A DNA stretch of 64,000 nucleotides. Origin: Druceiella hillmani. Lineage: Eukaryota; Arthropoda; Insecta; Lepidoptera; Hepialidae. The position numbers and the translations under genes are program-made. Shown piece by piece: positions 38,339 to 50,466 of this stretch. The notes under the pieces were generated by a model. That model made no database searches. It had not been told where the DNA came from and saw only the letters and a list, made by a program, of their open reading frames with translations. Numbering within the stretch: position 1 is the first letter of the stretch; each line of letters opens with the position of its first letter. Where the stretch lies: assembly GCA_039881145.1 (NCBI GenBank), contig JAYKKI010000038.1, forward strand, positions 5,878,501 through 5,942,500, in the 5' to 3' direction.

Positions 38339-38743
38339 GGGTAAAACGCTACAATACGCCCCACTTTTACGGGATTCTCAATATAATGCCCTCTAAACTT
38401 TTATCAGTCATATATTTATCATAAATGCAACAAATGGTATTTAAACTACAAAATGGCACTTGAATTTGGTTACATTTCTTATTACACTAGTTACAAAAAA
38501 TATTTTTTTCAGACCTTCGGTGGGGCATTTTGTAGCACTATGTGTTGATAATATGTCTCACGGCTCTTACAAAATGCCCCATTATAATATTATTACAAAA
38601 ATAGAACAAACTTAAGATAATTAAAATAAAAACTCAACAATCAGTCTTAGAAATTACTTCGAGATCAATTTCAAATCACCGCAATCAGTTTTACGTGGCA
38701 TTTACTGAATAACATTTAATTATTTTTCTTTGTTTTCTTAATC

Positions 38744-40644
38744 TTATCGTTTAACTTTTTTCCCACAAACATTGCACAGAGGATTGTACATGGTACAAAA
38801 CTCATGCATCCAAGATGAACATGACAAACATTTTATCCAATCCTCTTTAGAAGTCGTGGAATAATAATTTTCTGTACATTCAATGCACCTATTCTCTTCT
38901 TCATCAGAAATATCTTCGTTCGAGGAGCTTTTGTAACTTTGTTCATCAATATCGCTTTCTGATGATGAAGAGACAACGGTCACTGTCTTTTTTTTTATTT
39001 CCCTTGTTTTCTTTCCTGTGTTACTTTCTTTTTTTCACATATCTTCAGTTTCTTCGTCACTGCATCCTTCTTACACTTTTCTTTAGCTTTTATTTTTTGT
39101 ATATTCTCTGGGGACGTCAACACTATAGCCTTTTGTTTTCTTTTCAACGTCATTGCTGGTAATTTAGGTATGGGATGAACTTTAGTCAAAACTTTTGTAG
39201 GCGTTTCTTCTGCAGACGCTGAGGGTAAATCTGAATATTTTTGGGGTGTTTTATCAAATGCAGTAAAATTGTACCGCTCAACATTTTCTGTAACCATTTC
39301 TTCTTCATTGTTTCCAGATTCATTTTCAGTCACTTCCACTTCCGAAATTGTTGGTTCCATTTCAGCTGGAAGATTATTGATGTTTTGTATCCCTGAAAAG
39401 CCTTCGCCAAGTTCATTAACATTATTATCATTTCCTTGCTCATCATATACAAGATCTTGTTCTCGCACCGCGTCCGAGAGTGAAAAATAGTGATCTGGTA
39501 TGTCGTTTGGATCATATGGGTAGATCCCACAAGACTTCAAAGCAGCGATTCCATTAGATACACTAGCGGCCTTTCCCCAGGCCTTACCAATAAGTTTGGA
39601 CACATCGTAGCGAGTAAGTCGTTTATCTTTATTCATGATCATCCAAGATTTTGCTTCCTGAGCAAAATAAATCTTCAAAGGTCTGAATGCCTTATCCAGT
39701 GGTTGAAGTGCATGATTCGTGTGACTTGGTAAGCATAATAATGTAACATCATTCTCTTTAGCTACTTCTAACAAGCGAATATTGTTGCAGTGTGAACTGT
39801 GACCATCCATTATCAATAGGGATTTTCCAGGACCTTTTTTTTGTAAGAATATCTCCTCGAACCATTTCATGAAGAGTTCCGAGTTTATATATGAGGAATA
39901 GGATACAGGAATAGGTGGATAACTGAGGCTTGCTGTAGGTACCCTTATAAATTAATACCGGTGGCATAAAGTTACCTTGAGCATTGCAGCAAGCTATGAT
40001 TGTCACATTCTCTCCCTTTTCGCAACTAGTCAAAGTATAAACATCTTTAGCTCCTTTGCTGGCTATAACTTTACCAGGTTTATTATTTACTTGGATGCCA
40101 GTCTCATCCATGTTGAATATTTGGTCCGGATGTTCACCCAAGTCGTTTTCTTCATATATCTGAGCCAGTAGTGTAAAAAAATGTTGGACATCCTCTCGAT
40201 TTACACCATAAGCTCTAGCAAGTGACAGACCTTCAGATTTTCGCTGACTTAACTCAGGGTTACGTTTCAAGAACCAGTTGAACCAAACGTTACCTGCTTG
40301 ATGAGTGTCGTTCGAGAATGGGTTTTTTATGTTAAGCGTTTGAGCTAACTGGTAAGCCATTTCTTTGACATCCTTTCGGTCAGGTGCAAAGCCAACTTTT
40401 TCAAGTTTTTTAATATGAGCTACTAGTTTTTTCTCGTGTTCTTCTGAAAAAACAGGTGGTCTCCCGAGTGGCATTTTAAGTTTCCTGTTACCAGATGTTG
40501 TCTGAGCGTTCTAGATGGGATATTGTAAACCTTAGAAGCTTCATTAATTCCCATCTCCTTGTTACGTACTTTTTGCATAGCTTCATTTAAATCCGTATCA
40601 GACCAAGAAGCCCGTAGGGTTTTTCTTTGATAGTTACGCGACAT
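38744..40644 (-). pseudogene. Tigger/pogo transposase with Psq-type HTH, DDD core and PHD-like tail
   Basis: Domains in order: an N-terminal Psq-like HTH ([19 protein letters not shown]), a second DNA-binding helix region ([20 protein letters not shown], with [20 protein letters not shown]), a catalytic core with FNMDETG (first Asp), [11 protein letters not shown] (second) and LQPLDKAF (third, 36 residues on), an acidic linker, a basic stretch and a C-terminal PHD-like finger (CIEC...DWIKCLSCSSWMHEFC...CNVC). About 630 codons in all. It is broken three times: a 1-base shift at about 40470 in an AAAA run, a 1-base shift at about 39925, and an in-frame TAA at 38995-38997. Catalytic residues are all still present, so inactivation looks recent, or some shifts are sequencing errors. 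Confidence 0.9.
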
Positions 40645-40716
40645 CTGTAAAAATAAAAAGTATTTTTTTAATAAATAATTTGATTGGGTGATGGGGCGTA
40701 TTGTAGCATAATGAAC

Positions 40717-40752
40717 GAGGCGTTTTGTAAATTTATGTTTACAAAACGCCCC
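40717..40752. repeat. Subterminal hairpin of the Tigger element
   Basis: Two inverted copies of the terminal word (gaggcgttttgtaaa and tttacaaaacgcccc) face each other around a 6-nt loop, giving a 13-bp stem. It lies just upstream of the transposase start, so it could be a transposase-binding autoregulatory site; the binding is inferred. Confidence 0.7.
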
Positions 40753-41093
40753 AGTCTCAAGATGGACGCCGTTGCGAGTAATTCACTACAAGGAATACAT
40801 TAAATAATAGGTAAATTAAAGCTGTACACACATTTCCAAACAAAAACTGCATTAAAAAATACTGTACAATGTAATTAATTTGTACAGTACTCACCGCAAA
40901 TTGTTCCAAAGCAATTGGTGAAGATTTTGATGTTTTTTTCTAAATAAGTCACATAACCATACCTAACCGGCAGCACTGATGGCGGGCGACTGGCGCGGCA
41001 CCGTACGTGTCGCTACTTGTTTGATATATGTATTTGTGTGTACGCGCAGTGGGGCGTATTGTCAACTGGGGCGTATTGTAGTGTTTTACCCTA

Positions 41094-42059
41094 CCAGTGA
41101 TATTTCTAAACGGTTTTTAACATTCTAAAATATAGTAAATTAACAAAAAGAAAACTGTTTGATTTTTTCCTATATAAATAAAATTCTGGTTACGTGCGTG
41201 TGCTCATCTAAGTACACCTACGCCAAAAGTTGACATGCATTTAAAGTTTAAACGTTACACAAATAATATTCGTAGATAAATTAAAATCGATGTCCAATTT
41301 AGTGCATTTGTCCAAGTTTGTGGAAGTTTTTTGCGCTTCTCATAAAGACTGTTATGACTATAAAATAAAGGTATTAATAAGTCAATGGAAATATATGCAG
41401 AGCTATTCGACTACCAGCGTCGTGTAACTTTCTAGTTTCGCTCATTGCAACATTTGTAACGTAAAATGTAAATTAAACAATGAAATTCAAAGGCCGTTTT
41501 TGTTTAACCGAATGCGGCCAAAATACAAATGCAAACAAAATGCGGGAAGAAAGTCGAATGTCTTGCAACTATTTTTTAAATTAATTCCGAAAATTCAGCA
41601 TTTTGTTTTTTATTACAACTTCATTTTATGTCGAAATATCAATAAAGTTGATTGTAGGTAGTTAACTGTAGTTAATAAAGGCGACTGTAATTACGCGCAA
41701 AAAACTATGATAAAATTCATATCTCATTAACCTAGTCATTGTTTCATTCGGCTTCTACTCGCATGTTCTCATAATCACTTATCTCTATTTGCCGATGTTT
41801 CGACTACGTAGGTTAGGTCTAGAGAATGTCTAGCTCGTTAAAAAGAAAACTCCACGCTAAAAATATGGCCTCTTTGTGAATTGATTCTGGACGAAATATT
41901 ACAATTGCAAATGTTTCCTGTGGAACTGTATTTAAATATCTACTTAATTATTCCCTCGTATTCAGTTAAAGTATGTTAAATTTGTGATCATATAATAGGT
42001 AGCTTTGTTAACTTACATCATTAGTAGTTAGTTGTTCGGGAAGAGATGGGTATACAGAA
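41094..42059. other. AT-rich spacer right of the Tigger element
   Basis: No gene or repeat recognised. Confidence 0.5.
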
Positions 42060-42420
42060 TTCAAAAATAAAATTGTCAATCGACACCGTCGCCACCGAAC
42101 GCCGGACCAACGTGCCGCAACAGGTGGAGGTCTGCAGCCCCACCCTCGCGCTCTCGTCCAATGGGGCGGCGCGCAGCTGCCCACAGGACCGCGGCCGCGA
42201 TTCGACACGCCCCGCGGCCGCTGTCACGCCGGGCACCGCGCCGTCACGCCCGATGATGAATCGTGGCGCGGTGCGTTCGCGGTCCCTCAGACGCGTGTGC
42301 GTTTTTATTACGTTTACGCCTGCTTTAGGTCGATAGGGCGACAAGTGTAGTTTTGCTCTCTCCATACGGACCGTACCTCGGCTGTGCGAGTGAACTCGCA
42401 CAACGAGGATTGCGCACTCG
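42060..42420. promoter_or_regulatory. GC-rich island, regulatory or unassigned exon
   Basis: CpG-rich block with ctgcccacaggaccgcggcc-type sequence followed by cgtttttattacgtttacgc. An open frame of 96 codons runs on + (42046-42336, opening MGIQNSKIKLS) and one of 126 codons on -. Both being open suggests composition rather than coding. The + frame starts in AT-rich sequence with a plausible MG N-terminus, so a first coding exon cannot be fully excluded. Confidence 0.35.
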
Positions 42421-44340
42421 CTTAAATAGATACAGGTAAAATTTTAAACACGGAGAAGCCATCTTTTTTCTTATTTTTACGTATTCAGGTACCAAATTTA
42501 ACTACGTCTGCTTGTCAAATTGAACTTTGAAAGATGTATAACGCTGTGGAGATACGAGGTACCTAAGGTTGCCAGTATTGGACCACATTTTTTTCAACTT
42601 TAAAATTTTAAAATCGATCGTAATAAAAAGAAAGAAATTACCGCTATTTCAAAAATCTTTTATTGATCTTCAATCACGGGCAGTTTGAGCATAAAATGTT
42701 TAAAAATAAAACTACAAATTGAATTTAAAAACACTAGCCGTCATTGAACCACTGTACTGACACCTTCTTTGAACCGCTACGACTCTTTGATTGAACCGCA
42801 TGTTCGATAGTGGAATCGCGTATTACAATAATTGAAACTACTTAACACTTGAATAATCTGTTTAGTAACGATTATTAATATAGTTACTAGCTGCAATAGG
42901 TTATTTTAATTAATTAAAGTAGCACTAAGAATAATAACTTTTAGAGATTCAATTTAAATTTTTCGACACTGTAAGTAACAAGCAAAAATGAATAGTTTAT
43001 TTAGCAAAAATGATAACAAAAATAACATCGAAGACAAATTAAATAAATACGAGTACAATAGAGTGTGATGAGAAATAAATTCACCTCGTGGGAAACGCTA
43101 ACAAGAAACAGAATAAAATTGAAAGAAATCAACCAAAAATAGACAGGTATCACTGTGTAGATAAATTAGGACAACTTTGACTCGGTATACAATATCTATT
43201 TGTTTTTTACAGGTTATACAAAAATATTCTTTTGAGCTTTTTAAAAAAGCACATCCGTCATATACCCGTCGACGATATACTATTGAAGCACGTCTACGAC
43301 AGAACATAAAGTGCATGTTTTGCAGCACCGCTGACTTGAATTTGGAGCTTTCCATAATAAACATTTTAATTTTTTATTTCTTTTAAATTGTTATCTTGCG
43401 AAGTCACCAAATCTGCTTTACACGGGGAACTAGTTAACTCCGTAGCTCGTCGAGTCTTATGACACCGAGCTCGAGGAGCACTATCGAAATAACCATGAAG
43501 TAACGGCATCTGTGTTTGAGAAAGTAGAATACGTAACGGAAGTATTAGTTGACTTGAGGTAGTTTGAAGGGAAATGTTGAGCAATTGCAATATTTCTATT
43601 GCAGGTAAAGATGGTGGATTAGTTTATGAAACTGCTTGTAAACGACTTTCGAAAGAAGTGACATTTAGCTCGTTTCACGGACCCCTGTTATATACGAGTT
43701 GGATGTTTATGATTTCATCATTTGATGCAAATAAATGTTTAGTTGGGTTGAAATAACATTTCAATTGAACTGTTTAATGACAAAGTTCGCACAACAGATG
43801 GTTAAAATCTGTCGGTCGACATTCTTACCTCATCGCGACTGAGTTTTCTTATACGATTTTGTCTATGAGCCGGTCTTCGCTGGGCATTTTCCTTTTCACA
43901 CAATTTAGGTTGCCGAGATTCAAAAGCTTATAAATACATGCTGAATTTTATAAAACAATCTTGTAATTTTGATTGCACACTTTTAGCGATATATTATGTA
44001 TCTTTATTATTCAATCTGTATATCAAATGGTATATTCAATCTGTTAGATCAGGGTCACTGGAGGACTATACCAGATCTTGCGTATATTTATTACTTTCTC
44101 TCCTTTCTATATTAATTCTTAGTCTTGACAGCTGGATCGTCCAGGGTAAAGAGACAAGAGAAACTATTTAAGTACTTTTGGTTGGCTCAATGATAAATAC
44201 TTTGCCGGATGGATGTTTTCGAACATAAATATTCAATATATTATCATTTGTCAAATATATTATCATTCGTATTTTGGCGGAAAGTTCTAAATTATTGGTT
44301 TTCAAAGAAAATATGGAAAATGTCAGTTTTCTTTAATATA
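42421..44340. other. Intergenic sequence, no gene recognised
   Basis: AT-rich, short open frames only, none with family features. Confidence 0.5.
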
Positions 44341-44350
44341 AAAAAATATC

Positions 44351-44630
44351 CACAATTAAATGAAACTATGTGATGTAGTATTATTTCTACTTTCTTTAAT
44401 TTCTTTACCACGACCTAGGTTTCGTTGTATTACAACATCTTCAGGTGGGATATTAGCAAAGATAGGTAGATATCTTTGCTAATATCCCACCTGAAGATGT
44501 TGTAATGCAACGAAACCTAAGTTGTGGTAAAGAAATTAAAGAAAGTAGAAATAATACTACATCACGTAGTTTCATTTAATTGTGAATAATGAATTTCTAC
44601 AAAATTAACGCCAAATATATTCAATATAAA
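44351..44630. mobile_element. Inverted pair of repeats, 114-bp arms, Penelope-LTR-like core
   Basis: 44351-44464 is the reverse complement of 44471-44584 with four mismatches and a 6-nt spacer. The right copy continues to about 44630. A third copy of the right arm lies in RpS4 intron 2 (about 3140-3265). Each arm contains cacctgaagatgttgtaat followed by rcaacgaaacc. This is the order CTGAAGAT, short stem, GAAAC also seen in long terminal repeats of Penelope-like elements. The class assignment is tentative. Confidence 0.65.
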
Positions 44631-46035
44631 AAAATGTTTTGAGTCATGACTTGTTGTACGACTTTACGTTCTGACGTGACGTGACGTGAATAATGTCTAG
44701 AAAATTGTGCCAGAAAAGTGTAGTAGCTCATAAAAAATTGCAAAAGTTATAAACAATTAAAGATGAAAAAAACAAGATATTTCGTTTTTCGCCGATATCT
44801 CCTAATCTTAAATTTTTTTAAAAATTCTTAAGATTTAAGAATTTAAAAAAAAAGATCTTTAAAGAGGAGGAAATTTCCTAAAAAAAACTCTACTTCCGGA
44901 ACTCTATCTCCATAATTTATAATTTTAATTTAACGCTGAAAATAGGGCTTGGCGTGGCCATTGCGGGGCTGGGGCGCCGCCGCTGAACAGAGAGTGCAAC
45001 AGAAAATAATTTTTTTAAGGTATTAAATATTTGTTTCAAAATTTATGACGTGATCTTGTTAAATACATATATAAGAAGGGCTCCACGAAGCGAAACAATT
45101 TTTCGCCAATTATTTAATAATTTTTTTTAATATACAATGAAAACGCAAGCTCGAGAAAATTTTGTTAATTAACAATTGTCCAATTTGTTGAAAAATTAAC
45201 TTTAAGTAAAATTTCCAACGCGCACGAATTCTTTGAAGTGTTCTATATAGTTCGAAGTTGTTAGTGTTATAAGAGTTCTATAATACACCATAATTTTTTG
45301 AAATTTTTTAAAAATGATGGAAAGTCAATTTAGAAATCATAAAAAAATTTCATTCAATCTTTCAATAAAAATGCTCGATTGAAACCTAGAAACATAAAAA
45401 TATAGATAATAAAATATATATGCTTTTTCATCGTATCGATTTTTACATTACACGACTAGCTTCCAAATATATGATTTTAGAAAGTATACCTTCATGGCGT
45501 GGATAGGTTACAATACGTGAGTAGATTTCGCAGACAACGCATGTAAGTACGACGTGAAATTAGAAAATATAAACGCCGAATGGCGTTTATATTGCCGTTG
45601 TACTAACACAACGTAGCAGTTTAGTATTTATACTGAAATAGGGGATGGTTCATAAATATACTGTATTAATTAACTTGCCGTTAACATCTATTGATATTTA
45701 TGAGAGCCATAAATTACTGCTGTAAGACCAGTATATTTTTGCTGATGAGCTGCAGCGTTGAATAGGAATATTAATAATATAACAAAGTTAAACAGGGAGA
45801 GAAGGGTTCTATTCTTCCCTTAAAGAATGAGAGGTAAACAAAAAAGGGGCAAATATTTGACTTGCCGAAAAAGAGCTCAGCGACGTTCACAAAAGTAGTA
45901 TATCGATACAATTCACATATATCCAACCATTATCATTTGCAATTACCATTGCTGGGACAAGAAATAGGTAATGTAATAAGTTTTAATAAAACAAATAACC
46001 CAAGTGCGAGTCCGGCTCGCGCGTCGAGGTTCCTT
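44631..46035. other. AT-rich intergenic sequence
   Basis: No gene recognised. Ends with a short fragment (45998-46034, aagtgcgagtccggctcgcg) of the same interspersed repeat as at 23.9 kb. Confidence 0.5.
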
Positions 46036-46036
46036 A

Positions 46037-46094
<58 letters not shown>

Positions 46095-46126
46095 TACATA
46101 TATATATACATATATATACACATATA

Positions 46127-46194
<68 letters not shown>
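46036..46194. repeat. (TA)n array with TATACA interruptions
   Basis: About 160 bases of TA dinucleotides, with regularly spaced catatata and tatctata variants in the middle. The Tyr-Ile open frames on both strands are artefacts. Confidence 0.97.
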
Positions 46195-46195
<1 letters not shown>

Positions 46196-47739
46196 GGAGT
46201 TTGGGTATATATGCCGCATAAAAAAAGACGCTATTCGTTGGCTATAAAGGAATAAATTGTCGTTAAAATAAAACGTTAAACACGTTCTTTTCCTAATTGA
46301 GTGCAAACAAAATATTACACATAACTCTTTTTAACACATCCACTAGGTGCCCGGAGTGCGGGGGTTATCCCGTAGTGGCGATGTCTTCGCAGCTCTTGGC
46401 GGGTTATTCCCCCGAGCGGCGCTGAACAATGTGCGCAAGTATCGTGTGTACGAAAAAGGTGATAAATAATTATGAATATTGTTTTCAATTTTCTGAAAAA
46501 AAAGTCATCTTTCAAATTTTATTTTGAGTTATGAAACCCTAAAGAGTGAATACTTACACATATCACATAATAGTTACATAAGCTTGAGAGAGATGATAAG
46601 ATGTTAGAATGTGTGATTCCTGTGTGTCAAGAAACGCGCCTATAAGAAGCGCGGTATAGTCCAGGAGCGACAAGAAAGCGAAAAAATATTATGTTAAGGA
46701 GAAATTCAGAAAGAAAGCAAAAGGCGTTTCAAATTTGCTGTATTTTTCAATCCAGTTCAATGACTCGGTCTTTTGGTATTGACGAGCGCAATTAACATTC
46801 GATATTTCTTTTCATTTCACCACAACCTTTTTTTCACTTCCACGTGAACGAAGCCGCGTGTCTCATCAGTTTACTTTTTCATTTTCTATAAAGAGTAGCT
46901 TTGATGTTATCTTCGATTGTCACTGTTGGGGGATGTTCCTCATGCAGATCATCACCGAGATGGGTACGGGCACTGTCGAACTCGATAAATTAGTTGGAAA
47001 CTATGACGCGAGGTGAGGTTTCATCGTAAAACGCCAATCAAAGTCGATCGTAACTTTATTGCTGATTGAGGCCATAATGAAAATCAAACAAAATTATCGA
47101 ACGAAAATTTAGTCTCCTGAAATTTATCTTGACGTGCGTGTAAGTGAAGTGATTCATCTTATTGTGTATTCCAACATGAATTTTAAATCTTAAAAATTCC
47201 TTTAAAATGGATAACCGGAGAGCATGATTTTGTGAAACTTTAATTAATTTATTTAATATCTTTATTCTATTTGTACCAAATTCTAACAACATTTAATGCT
47301 GCTCTCGTGTCAACGTTGGAATTTTTTAAACGTAACCTCATAAATTGACATCGATCTTATTAAGATAGCTAGATCTTATGTAGCTATGTTACGTTTTCTA
47401 GCTCATATTTGTTATCTAGATGTAATATTTGAAATAATTCAAACTTTAATATATAAAAATACTTAAATATTATTTCCAAAAATTTTATATCGTTTCAATG
47501 TTTCACTGGTGGTAGCCGTGTAATTAAAACACTTTTTTATAATACAGAAGGGCATGTTTGTACTTATTCAAAGGAAGCAATGCAGAGACAGTAGACAAAC
47601 ACACGCTATGAATTAAATACGTATCGAGGACCACTTTAAGCGCTAGTAACATGCATATTTAATGTCAAGTTGTAAATGCACAAAACCTAACAAAAGTTCA
47701 AGGTGTTGAAATTAACATAAATGACCAAGTATACACTGT
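46195..47739. other. Intergenic sequence with one GC-richer segment
   Basis: At 46330-46440 there is a GC-richer segment (cccggagtgcgggggttat and gcgggttattcccccgag) that can fold weakly on itself. It looks repeat-derived but I cannot name it. Nothing else is recognised. Confidence 0.4.
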
Positions 47740-47960
47740 ACCGCACCAGGCGTGTGCTACACGGCGGAACGTCGGCGCACGTGCGCCCTCGCTTCGCGCT
47801 TTTGTCATTCTGTCACAATCGAATTGTTAACGAATTGTTGGACCGTAATTGCGCATTATAAAGGGCGCGCGAGAGGCCCTTGTCAAATATAGACCGAGCT
47901 AAAATGTTATTAAAACGGTCTGAGTTTAAGTGGCCGCAAGGGGTACGGGCATTTTAATAT
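47740..47960. promoter_or_regulatory. GC-rich regulatory island
   Basis: Contains ggaacgtcggcgcacgtgcg (CACGTG E-box), cattctgtcacaatcgaattg (SOX-like acaat), ccgtaattgcgcattataaa (homeodomain-like) and aagggcgcgcgagagg. Its style matches the islands at 33.2 and 37.5 kb. It is 25 kb upstream of PRDM13 and 2.4 kb past the RSPH3 stop. Confidence 0.4.
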
Positions 47961-48785
47961 AGAGTGCCAAAACATTTTACTGTATGGAGACATCGAAGCC
48001 GAAGGCAAGTATTGCTTTATTTTAAGAAAATTGTGATCAAAACAGAAAAGTCACTTCCATTATTAATAAAAAAATAAATAAATATAAACTCCATGTAGTG
48101 TTCATGTCCATGCCGATTACAAAATTATTAATAACAAAAAATGCTCCACTTCATTTCTATACCATATTCTTAATTTACACGGAGAGAAAACATCTTAACT
48201 CTGGTAGGTACACGCGTTAATCGTCAACAGATGTCTGCGTTGCGTGAAAAGTTTGTCTCGACTGGACACTCTCTATATTAATGATTGAAAAATGGATGTG
48301 GATTAAAAAAAAGGAAACAGTTTTCGAGGACAGTTTGAATATCAGCTCGTAAAAAACACGACGCCCAAACTTTTAAATTATTCTTGAAACTGCTGAAGGC
48401 GCTGATGTTGCTGTTGTTATATGATGGTGTCGATGGTACTGATGGTGCTGTAACACAACACTCTACTGCTAAATCGTGATCATTTCTGTTACATAATTTA
48501 AAAAGCAATAATGGTGGTAATACTACTTGAAGGTTTAGTAAGGTGTTTTTATCTCCAATTCAACTATTTGTGGTATATTTGTTTCATCACCATCGACATC
48601 TTCAGCAGTTTTAAGATTATTTAAAAGGTTTTGGCGTCATGTTTTCTAAGAGCTCGATATTCAAGGTATCGTCCAAGGTTATTTTTAATTTTTTTTTTTC
48701 AATTCATATCAATTTTTTAATCGGTAACAAAGAGTGTGTGCAGCAAAGCTGTTTTTTTTTATTTGCTGTTTTTTTGTTTGTTTGA

Positions 48786-48851
48786 TTTGCATGCAACGTT
48801 TACTTAAATCTAAAATGAAGATTATAGATTTAAGTAAACGTTGCATGCAAA
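48786..48851. repeat. Perfect 26-bp inverted repeat
   Basis: 48786-48811 is the exact reverse complement of 48826-48851 around a 14-nt loop. It includes the internal palindrome TGCATGCA. Possibly a hairpin RNA or a small foldback. Confidence 0.85.
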
Positions 48852-49443
48852 GCCTGTTGAAAGCGTCATCACCATCGCGTGTGTCCAAGAGAGTTAATGT
48901 TTTTTTTTCCGGTCATACAAATTAAGAACATAGTATTGAAATGAAGATATTACCGTTAGCACCACATATGATTTAAATGTTAATGTTACTCAAACTCTCA
49001 CGTTAATAGCAAATAACAATATTTAATTAAATTTTTTAATTTAATTTTTATTCAAACAAATTTATTTTTTTTATGAGAAACACAAATGGTATAAATACGT
49101 AATGTGTAGCTTTAGTGCAGAGGTTCTAACTACTTAGCACGCGTAGAAAACGTTTTTTATTAACATTTTTGCTATCCCAGAGCTCTGTTTACCGACTTTT
49201 TCTTTATTATTTGTTGGTAGAACCGGCGGATGGCGTACGAATTAAATAATAACATTGGACATCACATGGCTCTTTTAGTAGCAGGTTCACATTCACCTTC
49301 TACTTCATCTAGATATTTTTTGAAAAGAATTATTGAATTTCATCGATGCAGGGGGAAGATATCCGCGTTATACTTTTTATTATTGAGGTAATGAAACCTT
49401 CAAGTAATAGATTATGGTTTCTGAAATCTCCGATTCTTTGATA

Positions 49444-49444
<1 letters not shown>

Positions 49445-49508
<64 letters not shown>
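49445..49508. repeat. (TA)n microsatellite
   Basis: About 64 bases of pure TA dinucleotides. Confidence 0.97.
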
Positions 49509-49511
<3 letters not shown>

Positions 49512-50039
49512 TTTCCTCTTCTTTTTGACACGGTCTATATCTAAACAGTTTTTGTCCAAATTTTAAACAACTCAGCAATAGTCTATGGACTCTGTAAGTT
49601 TTGGCAATTTTATTTTACCATTGTATACAAGGGACGTTTTAATTTCGAGTGACTATATTCGAGAGATTGAGATAATTGTTGACATAGTCACACTATTATT
49701 AAGTTATGAACGGTTGTTCAGTAGCACAAATAACATACAAATATATAAAGCTGCAAATAAGCGGAACAATTTTTAAATTTAAATATCTTTTCATGCGAAA
49801 CTCGAGTATGCGTTTACAATGAGAGTGACAATTTTTTAAGAATGTCAGGGTTATTAATAAATTATCTTTAACAACGTTATTATTAATACTAGTAGATAAA
49901 TCAGTATTATTATCAGGCTGAATCAAAACGAAAGGAAGTGCCTCTACGTAGCGGTCATATGTGGACTGTAAAGAAAGGGATGGAGAGTCGAAGAAAGCGC
50001 GTATTTATTTAAAACGGGCAATTACTTCCTTTTAAGAGA

Positions 50040-50180
50040 ATCGCTTTCACAGTGCCAATAACGGTTTTATCGTTGAGTCAGACGGGCCCGGTGGGGGAAA
50101 TGTCAAGCTAATTCCTTTAAGCTTTCGTATATTATCATAAAGGGTCCGAGATTGTCGCGAAAAATATCTCCGAATGTAAA
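50040..50180. promoter_or_regulatory. Candidate conserved segment 3' of RSPH3
   Basis: A GC-richer stretch with gtgccaataacggttttatcg, gacgggcccggtggggg and caagctaattcctttaagc. It lies between the RSPH3 stop and the desert. Function is a guess based on composition. Confidence 0.25.
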
Positions 50181-50326
50181 AACGTTTTCCTTTGTTTACA
50201 GCTATATTCGAGTGAGTAAACAATTATTTATATCGTTGATTAACTTTTACAAAGGGAGAAATTATTTCCACATAATTTTTATACAATGCAATTTACAATT
50301 AATATAGTTGAACGAGTCTTACCGGT

Positions 50327-50466
50327 CTATTCGACGCCGTAAGTTTCTTCTTCCTCCTCGCGATCGGCGCTCGCGGACACGGTGCTGGGTAGGCTGGGCG
50401 GCTCGGAGCGTGCGCCCTCCGCCGTGTACAGCTCGTTGCGCGCCTCGACCACGTCGCGTACGATCT
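50327..50466 (-). CDS. RSPH3: RSPH3 terminal coding exon
   Basis: Acceptor ggcccgcag. Completes a Glu codon, encodes IVRDVVEARNELY and an acidic tail ending TYGVE, with stop TAG at 50327-50329. Confidence 0.92.

Larger units (their letters stand above)
38339..41091 (-). mobile_element. Tigger/pogo-type DNA transposon with TIRs and TA target duplication
   Basis: A 2,753-bp element. The left end gggtaaaacgctacaatacg and ccccac is matched in reverse by the right end ...ggggcgtattgtagtgttttaccc, giving ~27-bp terminal inverted repeats with one mismatch in the outer part. Each end is directly flanked by TA (38337-38338 and 41092-41093). This is the Tc1/mariner-superfamily target duplication. The interior carries a minus-strand transposase pseudogene and at least five extra copies of the terminal word GGGGCRTWTTGTA. 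Confidence 0.92.
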
